Shown: positions 17,687-27,182 of the stretch, piece after piece
Layout: each line of letters starts with the position of its first letter
Numbering within the stretch: the first letter of the stretch is position 1
NCBI GenBank assembly: GCA_003166855.1
Contig: PMUM01000083.1
Coordinates: 32,481 to 80,017 of the forward strand
Length of the DNA: 47,537 bases
Source: Acidobacteriaceae bacterium
GTDB lineage: Bacteria > Acidobacteriota > Terriglobia > Terriglobales > Acidobacteriaceae
Reading direction: 5' to 3'
The notes under the pieces: model-generated
The model's input: only the letters and a program-made list of their open reading frames with translations
Told to the model about the DNA's origin: nothing
Databases searched by the model: none
Made by a program: the position numbers and the translations under genes

Positions 17687-18814
17687 ATGACAGGAGCAGG
17701 AAATCCAGTTCGCGTTCAAGTCAGTCACCCGGAGCCCGACACCCACGACTCCGGTCAGCTAAATTCATGGCTACAGGAGCTGGTCTCACGCAATGGTAGC
17801 GACCTGCTGTTGGTCGCGCAGGCGCCCGCCTCTATCCGCGTCGAGGGATCTCTTGTCAGCATCGGCAACGACCCTCTCTCGCACGAGGAGATTGAAGCCG
17901 CGGTGCTCTCAGCGCTGGCACCACATGCACGTCAAGAGTACGAACAAAACCACGTCGCGGACTCGTCCTATCGAATCGAAGGTTGGGGTCGTTTCCGCAT
18001 CAATCTGCATCGCGAACGAGGACGGGCGGCTGCCACGGTTCGGGCTCTTCCCTCCAAGATACCGGCGCTCGACGAACTTCGTCTGCCGCCGGGAATCGCA
18101 GCCTTGGCGAAGTTGCAGCGCGGGCTGGTGATCATCGGCGGAGCGACCGGCTCCGGGAAGACCACGACTCTCGCTGCCTTGGTGAACGAAATCAACCGGC
18201 GCGAAGCACGCCACATTGTAACGATTGAAGACCCCATCGAATACGAGCACTCCCACGGCCTTAGCATTATCGAGCAGGTCGAAATCGGGATCGACGCCCC
18301 TGACTTCCCGATCGCGCTGCGAGCTGCCCTGCGACAGGCGCCGGACGTGATCGTCGTGGGCGAGATGCGCGACCCGGAGACTGCAAGAATCGCGCTCTCG
18401 GCGGCCGAGACCGGGCATCTGGTGTTCACGACCCTGCATACTACCGACGCGGCCTCGACGGTTTCGCGAATCGCCGACTCCTTCCCGCAGGAACGGCAGC
18501 ACTCGGTTCGCGCAGAGATGGCGATGGCGCTCGCCGCCATGCTGACACAGACCCTGATTCCGCGGCGGAACGGAGGGCGTGTTCCTGCAGTGGAACTGCT
18601 GATGGTCGGCTACGGGGCGCGGCAGCATATCCGCAAGAACGCCCTGCAGCACCTGCAGCAGGAGATCACGATCACCCGCAAGCAAGGTTCCTTCACGCTT
18701 GAAGAATCGCTGGCTCAGTTGGTGTTTCAGAACGAACTGGGCCGTGAAGACGCTCTGGTGAGGGCGCTCCACCCGGAGGATCTCGACACCATGCTGAAGG
18801 CGAAAGGGTTTTAA
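17687..18814 (+). CDS. pilT: PilT-like twitching ATPase
   Basis: A 375-residue cytosolic ATPase of the type IV pilus retraction family, normally hexameric at the pilus base. It shows Walker A GGATGSGKTTT (151-161), the Asp box IVTIEDPIEY, Walker B PDVIVVGEMRDPETA and His box GHLVFTTLHTTDA. The N-terminal PAS-like domain (GSDLLLVAQAPASIRVEGSLV) is present but diverges from the usual ASDLHL motif. Length is normal for PilT/PilU. No other pilus gene is next to it except a distant secretin at 33000, so it may be one of several PilT paralogues. A hairpin (18818-18843) follows the stop. Confidence 0.92.
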   Translation: MTGAGNPVRVQVSHPEPDTHDSGQLNSWLQELVSRNGSDLLLVAQAPASIRVEGSLVSIGNDPLSHEEIEAAVLSALAPHARQEYEQNHVADSSYRIEGWGRFRINLHRERGRAAATVRALPSKIPALDELRLPPGIAALAKLQRGLVIIGGATGSGKTTTLAALVNEINRREARHIVTIEDPIEYEHSHGLSIIEQVEIGIDAPDFPIALRAALRQAPDVIVVGEMRDPETARIALSAAETGHLVFTTLHTTDAASTVSRIADSFPQERQHSVRAEMAMALAAMLTQTLIPRRNGGRVPAVELLMVGYGARQHIRKNALQHLQQEITITRKQGSFTLEESLAQLVFQNELGREDALVRALHPEDLDTMLKAKGF

Positions 18815-18817
18815 TAT

Positions 18818-18843
18818 CTGCGCGTTAACGCTCTTACGCGCAG
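18818..18843. terminator. Hairpin after pilT (weak terminator candidate)
   Basis: CTGCGCG (18818-18824) pairs with CGCGCAG (18837-18843), a 7-bp GC-rich stem with a 12-base loop just after the stop. No T-run follows, so if it terminates transcription it would need Rho. Confidence 0.35.
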
Positions 18844-19316
18844 TCGAGGGAATCCTGGGGAAGGGCGATGTCAAGCCTCTGTCTTCTCAGAGGTAGTCGC
18901 TTCCATGAGGACCCGGTCGAGCTACGTCGCCGCTTGCTCTTAATACGGCTCGTGCCCAAGCCGCGTTGCCTATCTGTTCTTGCACTCAGCCGTTCTTGAT
19001 GTTTTCACCTTCCATGAGAAGGCGTGTAATGTCAACCGAAGTTCTTGGTTTTGGGCTTCGATTGTGTGCCTTCGTTTCATAGCGGAGAGGTCTTTAGCAG
19101 ACGGGCGAGGGTTCAGTCAGAGGTCGAGCGAAGCGAGACGGGGGGCAACCTTAACGGGTTCCTCGCCCGTATGCACGATTCGCGTCAAAACGAAGGCAAA
19201 AGCTAGCGTGAGAGCAGGTAGGAGGGGCATGAAGTACGAAAGCGAAGGTTAAAGACGCGGTAATAGAACCCGGATGTTACGTCGAGCGTCTCGCAGGAAG
19301 ATCGGGATGCCCGTGT
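18844..19316. other. Intergenic region with a long hairpin
   Basis: No gene is convincing; the ORF at 18980-19252 has an unrecognisable translation. The main structure is a perfect 10-bp stem, ACGGGCGAGG (19101-19110) with CCTCGCCCGT (19161-19170), enclosing 50 bases. It could be a small RNA or a degraded mobile repeat; I see no tRNA features. Confidence 0.4.
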
Positions 19317-20438
19317 TTAAGGGGCAGCAGGAGGAGGTTGGTTGAACAGGTCAGAGGCGATGTGGTCGCCTAGCTCCCAAGGCTTGTATGAATCGAGGTT
19401 TGACAATATGACGATGGAGACTCGATCGTTGGGATAGCGCTGAATGCTGCTTGAAAATCCTTCGATGCCTCCTCCATGATAGTAGAGCAGCTTTCCAAAT
19501 TTAAGCCTCGAGATCACGACTCCATAGCCATAGTGCTGTCCTTCATGCGTGGCCTCTGGATATTCGGTAAACATCTGTTTCAGCGAATCCGCCGATAGCA
19601 GTTTCCCATTCTCGGCGAGCGCTTCGCTCCAGCGGTACATATCCTCAACAGTCGAATAAATGCCTCCCGCTGAAAATGGAACACTCATGTCGAGGAAATC
19701 GGCATTGGCGATGTGGCCCCCCAGCATGTCGTATCCGGACGCCCGTTCTTTCACGATGTCCCTGGCGTTGTCATATCCAGAATTCTCCATCGCCAATGGA
19801 TCAAGAATGTTGGTCTTCAAGAAGTCGGCATAGGGTTGACCAGAGACCTTTTCAATAATCATGCCCAGCAAAATATATCCAGTGTTGGAGTAGCTCCATT
19901 TCGTGTCAGGTCTGAAATCCAGCGGCTTTTCGGCAACCAGCGCGGTCATCTGCTGCGGAGTTGCCCCGGTGCGGTTGATTCTGGTGATTTGAGGGCTGCT
20001 CGTGTAGTTCGGGATTCCCGAAGTATGTGTAAGGAGTTGGTGCACGGTGACGGTCTGCCACGACGCCGGAAGACCGGAGAGGTATCGTGAGATTGGGTCG
20101 TGCACGTTCAAACGACCTCGTTCCTGGAGAAGCAAAATACAGGCAGCCGTAAACTGCTTGCCGAGGGAAGCGATTCTGAATCTAGTATGGACAGTGTTTG
20201 CTGCGCCCCACTCCTCATCGCCCAGCCCGTAAGCTTTCTCGAAGACAATTCTTCCGTCGATTCCGACTAGAACGGCTCCCCGAAAGAAGTGGGTAGCGGT
20301 CTCAGAGTGAATGTATGCGTCTTCTTTCTCGAACAATTTCGATCTATCGGTTTGTCCAAAAGTGCTCGCAGCAGAGATGACGCCACACACAATCACCGCT
20401 CCGAGCGCAACACGGGAGGAGTGTACTTGGAATGCCAT
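19317..20438 (-). CDS. Class C beta-lactamase-family serine hydrolase
   Basis: A 373-residue exported hydrolase. It has a signal peptide (ALGAVIVCGVISAASTFGQ), SxxK motif SLGK (Ser91, Lys94), YSN motif in WSYSNTGYI, and the third motif HGG in YYHGGGIEGF in place of KTG. This is the AmpC/EstB/D-alanyl-D-alanine carboxypeptidase-like group; many members are esterases or peptidases rather than true beta-lactamases. The HGG replacement is common in the esterase and peptidase branch. It stands alone on the minus strand, divergent from the M48 gene, with no evidence of inducible resistance genes such as ampR beside it. Confidence 0.88.
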   Translation of the reverse strand: MAFQVHSSRVALGAVIVCGVISAASTFGQTDRSKLFEKEDAYIHSETATHFFRGAVLVGIDGRIVFEKAYGLGDEEWGAANTVHTRFRIASLGKQFTAACILLLQERGRLNVHDPISRYLSGLPASWQTVTVHQLLTHTSGIPNYTSSPQITRINRTGATPQQMTALVAEKPLDFRPDTKWSYSNTGYILLGMIIEKVSGQPYADFLKTNILDPLAMENSGYDNARDIVKERASGYDMLGGHIANADFLDMSVPFSAGGIYSTVEDMYRWSEALAENGKLLSADSLKQMFTEYPEATHEGQHYGYGVVISRLKFGKLLYYHGGGIEGFSSSIQRYPNDRVSIVILSNLDSYKPWELGDHIASDLFNQPPPAAP

Positions 20439-21113
20439 CGGGAGATTATCATCACTCTCGATATGCGTGGCAAACGGCGCTAGCTGTGGTAATCAGGAAT
20501 TTACATCGAATCCCCTGTCCGGATTACTGATCGGAGAATGGTTTCCAGACCTGCGCTAGGCAACCGCGACCCAGAACGACCGTTCAGGTACGTACGCATA
20601 CGTCACACTCCAAAGGTCATTCTCGGCCGCAGAATGGCGCCAAACTTTACGCGACCAAAACCAAGTCGTTACGAATGATGTTCAAGAAACGACATCCACC
20701 CCGGACGAAGAATCGATTTGAGAACCGCGTTTGTAAGTGGCCAATTGGTGTTTCTTCGTGGGGTACAAAACTTTACAAAAACATAACGAAGCATTTACGT
20801 AGGGGGCGAGAGGGTTCGCATCTCCTTGAGGGTGCGAAGTGACAGACCGGGTTGTGCGCGAGAGCTCCATTCCTCTTTGATCGCTGCAGCAGACTCCTGT
20901 CGCCGGGGCGATGAAGAGGTTACAAAAACGATGAGCATGACGAAATTGCTTGACTCTCTACGGAAACGCAGGCGAGGTTGCCTTTCGTCGGCGGTTCTGT
21001 CTTTTCTCAATACCGTGTTGCTGGCAGAGACACCCACACGGGGATCAGGATCGTACCGCGCGGGCGGGCGTACACGAGTCGGTAAGAATATGTTTGGCGG
21101 AAGGGAGTTTCCC
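20439..21113. other. Divergent intergenic region and M48 leader
   Basis: The strong array at 20772-20804 lies here. A weaker candidate stands further upstream: TTTAC 20646, AAAAC 20657 and GTTAC 20668, also 11 bases apart. An imperfect hairpin (TTCGCATC/GGTGCGAA, about 20815-20838) follows the strong array. The ORF track extends the M48 frame to 20826, but that stretch does not look like protein, so the gene has a leader of up to 300 bases. Confidence 0.5.
20772..20804 (+). promoter_or_regulatory. 11-bp phased repeat array upstream of the M48 protease
   Basis: TTTAC (20772), ATAAC (20783) and TTTAC (20794) in exact 11-base phase. Sequence and spacing are nearly the same as the array before the Spy-like gene (6766-6798), although the two genes are unrelated and 14 kb apart. 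Confidence 0.65.
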
Positions 21114-22220
21114 ATGAAATTGCGATGGCTGGCAATCGCGATGGCAATGCCGACCTTCAGCGTAGGCCTCTGGACGTTGGCGCAGGTTCAGGATCAGAAT
21201 AAAGACCAACCCAAGTCGGGTGATGTTCAGAATGCACCCGCGCAGGCTCCGGCCGCCCTGCCCACACAGGACGACAGCCAGATCAAGCACGATGGCACAA
21301 AGAAGGACGTAAATGCGGTGGGAAGCCGCAACGTCGGTTGCGGGCGCGGCGTCGGCAACTGGTACTCGGTGGAAAGCCAGGTGGCGCAAGGCCGGAAGTA
21401 CGCGCAGCAGATCGAGTCGCAAATCAAGCTGCTAGATGATCCGGTGGTAACGGAGTATGTCAACCGGATCGGCCAAAACCTGGTGCGGAACTCTGACGCA
21501 CAGGTACCCTTCACAATCAAGGTGATCGACTCCGACGTGGTAAATGCAATGGCGCTTCCGGGCGGATTCTTTTACGTGAACTCGGGGTTACTCCTGGCGG
21601 CCGACGAAGAAGCGGAAATGGCGGGCGTAATGGCTCACGAAATCGCCCACGTGGCGGCGTGCCACTACGGGCGCGAAATGACCAGGGCGCAGTTGTTGCA
21701 GATGTCCTCGATTCCGCTGATCATCATTGGCGGACCGATTGGCTACGGAGCGTACGAAGCGTCGGGGCTGGCGATCCCCATGACCTTCCTGAAGTTCTCC
21801 CGCGACTTCGAGTCCGAGGCCGACTATCTGGGCGTGGAGTGTATGTACCACGCCGGATATGACCCGTCGGCGTTTGTCTCGTTCTTCGAAAAGATTCAGG
21901 CGATGGAGAAGAAGAAGCCTGGGATACTGTCTAAGGCATTCGCCTCGCACCCGCAGACTCCGGATCGCGTTGAGAAGACGCAGGAGGAAATTAAAAGGAT
22001 CCTGCCGTCAAGGCCGCAGTACGTTGTGACCACCTCGGAATTTGACGAGGTCAAAGCACGACTGGCGTCGATCGAGAATCGCCACAAGGTGCTGGATCCG
22101 AAAGACGCCAACAAGCCCAGCTTGCGGCGGACTTCCGCCGGCAGCGACGGCAATACCGGGAATGGCCAGAGCGATGATGATCGTCCGACCTTGAAGCGTC
22201 GGGATGATTCGTCGAACTAG
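21114..22220 (+). CDS. Exported M48 family metalloprotease
   Basis: About 368 residues from ATG 21114, chosen because GGAAGGGAG (21099-21107) lies seven bases upstream and a signal peptide follows (WLAIAMAMPTFSVGLWTLAQ). The zinc site is MAHEIAHVAACH (His175, Glu176, His179) with the third ligand in FESEADYLG near residue 233-235. The domain resembles BepA/LoiP-type periplasmic quality-control proteases of M48 but has no TPR domain; after the protease comes a helical, charged tail. A GCGRGVGNWYS motif precedes the catalytic domain. BepA-like enzymes degrade misassembled outer-membrane proteins, in keeping with the envelope-stress type array upstream. Confidence 0.88.
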   Translation: MKLRWLAIAMAMPTFSVGLWTLAQVQDQNKDQPKSGDVQNAPAQAPAALPTQDDSQIKHDGTKKDVNAVGSRNVGCGRGVGNWYSVESQVAQGRKYAQQIESQIKLLDDPVVTEYVNRIGQNLVRNSDAQVPFTIKVIDSDVVNAMALPGGFFYVNSGLLLAADEEAEMAGVMAHEIAHVAACHYGREMTRAQLLQMSSIPLIIIGGPIGYGAYEASGLAIPMTFLKFSRDFESEADYLGVECMYHAGYDPSAFVSFFEKIQAMEKKKPGILSKAFASHPQTPDRVEKTQEEIKRILPSRPQYVVTTSEFDEVKARLASIENRHKVLDPKDANKPSLRRTSAGSDGNTGNGQSDDDRPTLKRRDDSSN

Positions 22221-22245
22221 CGGTGGAATTAGTTAGGAGTCAGCG

Positions 22246-22268
22246 ACCGGGCGGGCTGCCGGTTTTGT
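22246..22268 (+). terminator. Probable intrinsic terminator after the M48 gene
   Basis: ACCGG (22246-22250) pairs with CCGGT (22259-22263) and is followed by TTTGTCT. It sits 26 bases after the stop codon. The stem is short but the T-rich tail fits. Confidence 0.45.
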
Positions 22269-22356
22269 CTGTGAAATGCAAACGCCGGTGTTGAGGCTTC
22301 CCACTTTGTGAATGGTCAGTGCTCTCTCTTTGGGACGCTCAATAGACCGTCGATGC

Positions 22357-23565
22357 TCACTCATGTCTTAAAGCCTCGATCGGATCGAGTCGTGCTGCGC
22401 GTCTGGCCGGCAAGTATCCAAACATCACGCCGATTGCTCCCGAAAACACGAAAGCCACTGTGTTGATCTGAAGATTGAAGAGAAAGGGCACCTGCATGAG
22501 CCGCGCAAGGAGCGCAGACGCCGCAGTGGCTAGAAGGATTCCAACCAATCCGCCGACCGAGGAGAGCGTTACGGCCTCCACCAGAAACTGCAACAGAACT
22601 TCGTGCTCGCGCGCACCAACCGCAAGCCTCGTGCCGATTTCCCGAGTGCGTTCGGTGACCGAAACCAACATGACATTCATGATACCAATGCCGCCCACCA
22701 GTAGACTGACTGCGGCTACCGCGCCCAGCAGTGCTGTAAGCACGCGGGTCGCGCCCGACATCGTTTCGGCGATTTCTTTTGTGTCTAGAACATTGAAATC
22801 GTCGTCTTCGTCGCCCGGGATATGGCGACGCTCGCGCAAAAGAGATTCGATCTGTTTCTGCGCACTTTCGGTGGACCGGCCCTCACTGACGGATACCATC
22901 ACAGTGCCCACATCCTGCGTGCCCGCAAGCCGCCGCTGAAATGTCTCGAAGGGCATGACAACCGTGTCGTCCTGGTCTCTTCCCATCGATGCTTGCCCCT
23001 TGGAAGTGAGGAGACCCACGATCTCGCAGGAGAAATTCTTGACGCGGATTTCGCCGCCGACAGGGTTTTGAGTCCCGAAAAGCGTCCTTCTCACCGTCTC
23101 GCCCACGATGCATACAGCTTTCCCGGCGCGCTCTTCCGTTTCTGTGAACGTCCTCCCAGAACTCAGATGCCAACTGCCGGCCGTGAAGTAGTCATCCGTG
23201 GTGCCAGTGATCGTCGTCGTCCAGTTTTTGCCCTCCGACACAACTGTGACACTTTCACTCGCGGCCGGCGCGACCGCCTTAAGGCCAGTGATCTGCGAGC
23301 GGATGGCATCGGCATCGCTGATCTTGAATGATGGCGCACTGGCGCCGGCGCGGCTCGCACCGAAACGCTGGCCGGGCATCACAATCAGCAGATTACTGCC
23401 CAAGCTGGCGATTTGATCCGTTACCGCCTTGGTGGCTCCGTTCCCGAGCGAGACCATCGTGATCACCGCAGAAACGCCAATCACAACACCCAGGACGGTG
23501 AGAAATGAACGCATCACATTGCGTTCCATCTGCTTCAGCGCGATCACCAGACTGTTCCAGATCAT
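22357..23565 (-). CDS. MacB/FtsX-type ABC permease
   Basis: A 402-residue inner-membrane permease. The N-terminal helix (VMRSFLTVLGVVIGVSAVITMVSLG) leads to a large periplasmic domain (about 45-280), followed by three helices (RVLTALLGAVAAVSLLVGGIGIMNVMLVSV, then VSSVGGLVGILLATAAS-like segments, and VAFVFSGAIGVMFGYLPARRAARLDPIEALR). This is the four-helix MacB_PCD plus FtsX topology. In canonical MacB the ATPase is fused; here it is a separate gene whose stop overlaps this start by four bases. It is the last gene of the efflux operon and works as a mechanotransmission pump with the adaptor and the outer-membrane channel. Confidence 0.92.
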   Translation of the reverse strand: MIWNSLVIALKQMERNVMRSFLTVLGVVIGVSAVITMVSLGNGATKAVTDQIASLGSNLLIVMPGQRFGASRAGASAPSFKISDADAIRSQITGLKAVAPAASESVTVVSEGKNWTTTITGTTDDYFTAGSWHLSSGRTFTETEERAGKAVCIVGETVRRTLFGTQNPVGGEIRVKNFSCEIVGLLTSKGQASMGRDQDDTVVMPFETFQRRLAGTQDVGTVMVSVSEGRSTESAQKQIESLLRERRHIPGDEDDDFNVLDTKEIAETMSGATRVLTALLGAVAAVSLLVGGIGIMNVMLVSVTERTREIGTRLAVGAREHEVLLQFLVEAVTLSSVGGLVGILLATAASALLARLMQVPFLFNLQINTVAFVFSGAIGVMFGYLPARRAARLDPIEALRHE

Positions 23566-24317
23566 CGGCGCGCCCTCTGGGTAGAGGTATCGGATTCGAT
23601 CTGCCCGTCAACAAATCGAACGATGCGATTCGCGTAAGCTGCGATATCGGGATCGTGCGTGACTATCAGGACGGTGATCCCACGATCGCGGTTCAGGGAT
23701 CGCAACAGTTCCATGATCTCGCGCCCGCGTTGCGAGTCCAGATTCCCGGTGGGCTCATCGGCCAACAGCACCAATGGTTGCGTAACCAGCGCGCGGGCTA
23801 TTGCCACTCTCTGCTGCTGTCCCCCGGAAAGTTCAGCGGGCGTATGCGTTTCCCAGCCGGCCAGTCCTACCGAATCGAGGGCTTGCCCCGCGGCTTCCCG
23901 CCGCTCTGAAGCGGGCCGGTTGCGGTAGAGCAGCGGAAGTTCGACGTTTTCCAGCGCTGTCGTGCGCGCCAGCAAATTGAAACCCTGGAAGACAAATCCA
24001 AGAAAGTGCCTTCGCAACAAAGCGCGCTGGTCGCGCGACAATCTCTCTACCTGCACTCCCTGGAATTTATAGATGCCCGAGCTAGGCGTGTCCAAACAGC
24101 CAAGCAAATTCATTACCGTGGATTTGCCGGAGCCGCTCGGGCCCATGACCGCGACAAACTCCCCTTCTTCGACGCGCAGATCGATCCCCGAGAGCGCCTC
24201 GAAGGCTGAAGCCCCCTGCCCATATGTTTTGGTAACTCCGAGCAATTCGATCAGCGCGTCATCCGGTTCCCCGGATCTGATCTCCTCGGGCCGAACATGA
24301 TCGAATGTGCAGTTCAT
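23562..24317 (-). CDS. MacB/LolD-type ABC ATPase
   Basis: A 251-residue ATPase with Walker A GPSGSGKST, Q loop FVFQGFNLL, signature LSGGQQQRVAIARA, Walker B LLADEPTGNLDS and switch His THDPDIA. These match the LolD/MacB/FtsE group that couples to FtsX-like permeases. It overlaps the permease by four bases downstream and the adaptor by four bases upstream, so translation of the three is coupled. It would power export of a macrolide, peptide or other envelope substrate. Confidence 0.93.
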   Translation of the reverse strand: MNCTFDHVRPEEIRSGEPDDALIELLGVTKTYGQGASAFEALSGIDLRVEEGEFVAVMGPSGSGKSTVMNLLGCLDTPSSGIYKFQGVQVERLSRDQRALLRRHFLGFVFQGFNLLARTTALENVELPLLYRNRPASERREAAGQALDSVGLAGWETHTPAELSGGQQQRVAIARALVTQPLVLLADEPTGNLDSQRGREIMELLRSLNRDRGITVLIVTHDPDIAAYANRIVRFVDGQIESDTSTQRARR

Positions 24318-25606
24318 TTTGCTGGAGACACGTTGTCGTTGATGACGAGCATGCCTTGTTTAAGGTTTCCGGCCACGATCTCGGTGAGGGTTCCATCGCT
24401 TACACCGGTAGTCACCGGAATCGCCAGAGGAATCCCATTTGCCAAGGTCCAGACCTGCTGTGAATTTCCTTTTGACGTGGTCACCATCCTTTGGGATGAA
24501 TTGTCGGGCGGCGGTCCGGGCATAATGCTGCCAATCAGCCCGTGACTTGGTGGCGCGCTTGCGGTGGTCGACGGCGTGAAACGTAATGCCGCATTGGGAA
24601 CCAGCAATGCATTCTCGCGGGTTACGGTCGCTATCTCGGCGGTGCCTGTCATCCCGGGACGCAAACTGAGGTCATCATTCTTGACCTTCAACACAGTCGA
24701 ATACGAAACCACGTTGTTTTTTGTTGTTGAGCCGTAGGCGACGCGGGTCACTCGGGCCGAATATTCGCGGCCCGGGTACGCATCCACGGTAAATGTCGCG
24801 TTCTGGCCATCTTTCACACCGCCCACATCCGCCTCATCGACATCGACCTTCAGCTCCATCTGGCGTAGATCCTCAGCAACGGTAAACAGAGTGGTCACTT
24901 GCAGAGAAGCTGCCACGGTTTGGCCTGGCTCAACCGCACGCGAAAGCACCACCCCATCCACGGGTGAGCGAATAGAAGCTTTGGAAAGGTTCGTCTGGTC
25001 AGAACTGAGCGTGGCGCGTGCCTGATTGACGTCCGCTTGCGCGCTGCGCACATCCGCTTCCGCACGAGCCAGTGCGGCCTCGGCGCTCTCCATTTCCGTT
25101 TTTGACGGAACCTTCCCGCCCGACAAGCGCGAGACTTCTCGATCCCGATCAAGGCTGACCCTATCCTGGTTCAGCGTAGCCTCAGCCTGCGCAAGTTTTG
25201 CCTGGGACGAGGCCAGGGCGGCTTCGGACTTCGTGATCTCATCTTGCAATTTGGAAACATCCAGTTGGGCCAGTATCTGCCCCTTCTTCACGCGGTCGTT
25301 TTCCTGGGCCAGGACAGTTTCGACCAAACCAGAGAGTTCGCTGCCAACATCAACTTTGTTAGTGGGTGCCAGGTTTCCCGTCGCCGACACCCTAACCCGT
25401 AACTTGCCACGGATTACTTGCACGGTCTGATAACGAGGGACCACATTTTGTGTTCGCACGGCCAAGACACGGTATCCGGCCACGAGCACCAGTAGCGCTA
25501 ATGCACCAAGGATCCACCGGACGTAATTGGTCCGTCGAGCGCTCGCCCGTTCACCGCTGAGAATTTGCGCAAGTTCCTCATTCGGCTTAGCGATAGTTTT
25601 GCTCAC
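24314..25606 (-). CDS. MacA-like periplasmic adaptor (HlyD/RND family)
   Basis: A 430-residue membrane fusion protein. The N-terminal anchor is YVRWILGALALLVLVAGYRVLAV (about 25-47). It is followed by the lipoyl half motif (VRVSATGNLAPTNKVDVGSELSGLVETVLAQENDRVKKGQ), a long coiled-coil hairpin (about 125-215), the second lipoyl half (IRSPVDGVVLSRAVEPGQTV) and beta-barrel domains. This order is that of MacA. It bridges the ABC permease to the outer-membrane channel encoded immediately upstream. Both ends overlap neighbouring genes by four bases. Confidence 0.93.
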   Translation of the reverse strand: MSKTIAKPNEELAQILSGERASARRTNYVRWILGALALLVLVAGYRVLAVRTQNVVPRYQTVQVIRGKLRVRVSATGNLAPTNKVDVGSELSGLVETVLAQENDRVKKGQILAQLDVSKLQDEITKSEAALASSQAKLAQAEATLNQDRVSLDRDREVSRLSGGKVPSKTEMESAEAALARAEADVRSAQADVNQARATLSSDQTNLSKASIRSPVDGVVLSRAVEPGQTVAASLQVTTLFTVAEDLRQMELKVDVDEADVGGVKDGQNATFTVDAYPGREYSARVTRVAYGSTTKNNVVSYSTVLKVKNDDLSLRPGMTGTAEIATVTRENALLVPNAALRFTPSTTASAPPSHGLIGSIMPGPPPDNSSQRMVTTSKGNSQQVWTLANGIPLAIPVTTGVSDGTLTEIVAGNLKQGMLVINDNVSPAK

Positions 25607-27126
25607 GATTGTTGTCCTTGCTTTGCCGATATGGGGTTCGTTCCCGCCGCAGAGGACCAGCCACCTCCCAGAGCTTTGTAGAGCTTGATGAGGGCCGTAG
25701 TGCGATCTGCTTGAGTTTGCGCCGCACTATCCTCAATCGAAAGCACGGTGCGTTCGGTATCGAGTACCGTCTGGAAATCGACCAAGCCCGCGGTGTACCG
25801 AGTGCGAGCGAGCACGGCAGCATTGCGTGCCGCGTCGGCAGCCGTGTTCAGAGCCGCCAAACGTTCTCGGCTTTTCTCAAACGAAACGAGCGAGTCCTCA
25901 ACGTCCTGCAACGCGGTGAGCACGGTTGATTCGTACGAGATGACGGCTTGTTCCTGCACGGCGCTTTGAATTTCAATCTGCTGGCGAATACGGCCACGGT
26001 CAAAAAGAGTCTGGGTTATAGTGCCGGAGCCTGAGCCCAGCAACGTGGTGCCGCTCATCAAGGCGATCGTGGTGCCTCCCGATACCGCTCCTCCCGAAGC
26101 TGTGCCCAGCAGTTGCTCGACCAAGAATGAACCACTCAATGAGAAGCTCGGGTAGCGTGCGGCATTCTTCTGCCCGAGGCGCGCCGTCTCGGCAACGATC
26201 TTCTGCTCCGCAGCCCGCACATCGGGACGCTGTCGCAGGGTATCGGCAGGAATTCCGATCGCTACGGTATCCGGCACCGACGGAATCGGTGCTGGCGCGG
26301 CTAACTGATGACTCAAAGTACCCGGACTGACGCCGAGCAGCGTACTAAGGGCATGTTCGCTTAGCGCCACATCGATTTCCAGGGAAGGTATCCCGGCGCG
26401 AGTTTGCTCCAGGGTATAGCGCGCCTGCTCCACATCGATACTGCTTACCAGGCCCGCCTGCGCTCTCCATTCGGTGATCTGAAGTGTTTCGGCTTCGCTC
26501 GCTGCATTTTGCCGAGAAATCTCCAGCCGCATCTGGTAGGAGCGCAAATCCACGTAGTCCAACGCGACTTCGGCCACCAACGATACCAGAGTATTCTGAA
26601 GGGTGGCCTCGCTGTTTCCAACATCGGCCCTTGCCGCTCTCAGGGCGTTGCCGTAGGAACCGAACACGTCGGGCTCCCAACTCGCATCGAGCCCCTCCGA
26701 CAAGACGTTTCCAGTGGATCCTCCGGGAGAATTGCTTGCGTTACCAGTACCCGATAACGACGCAGTGACGGTCGGAAAGCGATTTGCTGCTGCAAGATTT
26801 CGCTCCGCACGGGCCTCCCGTAGATTTGCCCGCGCGGTCCGAAGGCTGGTGTTGTTCTTAAGCGCCCGCCCAATCAGGTCAGACAAAATGTCGTCGCCAA
26901 ATCGCTTCCACCACTGCGACAAATCTCCGGCTGGACTTTGCACGGTATCGGCGTTCATGCTATTCCATGACGGAGGCACCGTTATCGCTGGCTTTGTGGC
27001 CCGGGTCGGGGCTATGCATCCGTTGAGCAACAAAACGACCGAAACCACTGCCGCTACCGCCGCGTACCGAGCTAACTTGCTGGCCCACGCTCTCAGCCTT
27101 TGCTTTACGATGTCGGAATTATTCAT
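25603..27126 (-). CDS. TolC-family outer-membrane efflux lipoprotein (NodT-like)
   Basis: About 507 residues from ATG 27126; the ORF track adds 14 residues to 27168. The shorter start gives a normal lipoprotein signal peptide ending LLLNGC (lipidated Cys37). Two OEP repeats with long helical hairpins are visible, including FGDDILSDLIGRALKNN and TLRQRPDVRAAEQKIVAETARLGQKNAARYPSFSLSGSF, which are typical of the NodT/OprM subgroup. It provides the outer-membrane channel for the MacAB-like pump and is first in the operon. A three-unit 11-bp array lies just upstream (27183-27215), suggesting stress control of the whole operon. Confidence 0.92.
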   Translation of the reverse strand: MNNSDIVKQRLRAWASKLARYAAVAAVVSVVLLLNGCIAPTRATKPAITVPPSWNSMNADTVQSPAGDLSQWWKRFGDDILSDLIGRALKNNTSLRTARANLREARAERNLAAANRFPTVTASLSGTGNASNSPGGSTGNVLSEGLDASWEPDVFGSYGNALRAARADVGNSEATLQNTLVSLVAEVALDYVDLRSYQMRLEISRQNAASEAETLQITEWRAQAGLVSSIDVEQARYTLEQTRAGIPSLEIDVALSEHALSTLLGVSPGTLSHQLAAPAPIPSVPDTVAIGIPADTLRQRPDVRAAEQKIVAETARLGQKNAARYPSFSLSGSFLVEQLLGTASGGAVSGGTTIALMSGTTLLGSGSGTITQTLFDRGRIRQQIEIQSAVQEQAVISYESTVLTALQDVEDSLVSFEKSRERLAALNTAADAARNAAVLARTRYTAGLVDFQTVLDTERTVLSIEDSAAQTQADRTTALIKLYKALGGGWSSAAGTNPISAKQGQQS

Positions 27127-27182
27127 CAGCAGGTCGCAATGACCCTCATCCATTATTTGACCATGCACGCCAGTTTGCGGGT

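Noticed and set aside
17909-18874. Long minus-strand ORFs opposite pilT
   Set aside because: The plus frame has every PilT motif; the minus translations are Arg/Gly-rich shadows caused by GC-rich codon structure.
18980-19252. Possible tRNA or tRNA-like fragment near 19080-19170
   Set aside because: The stem is real but no acceptor, anticodon or T-arm pattern can be built.
20646-20672. Second array upstream of the M48 gene (TTTAC, AAAAC, GTTAC)
   Set aside because: Phase is right but the middle unit is poor; kept only as a mention, since chance cannot be excluded.
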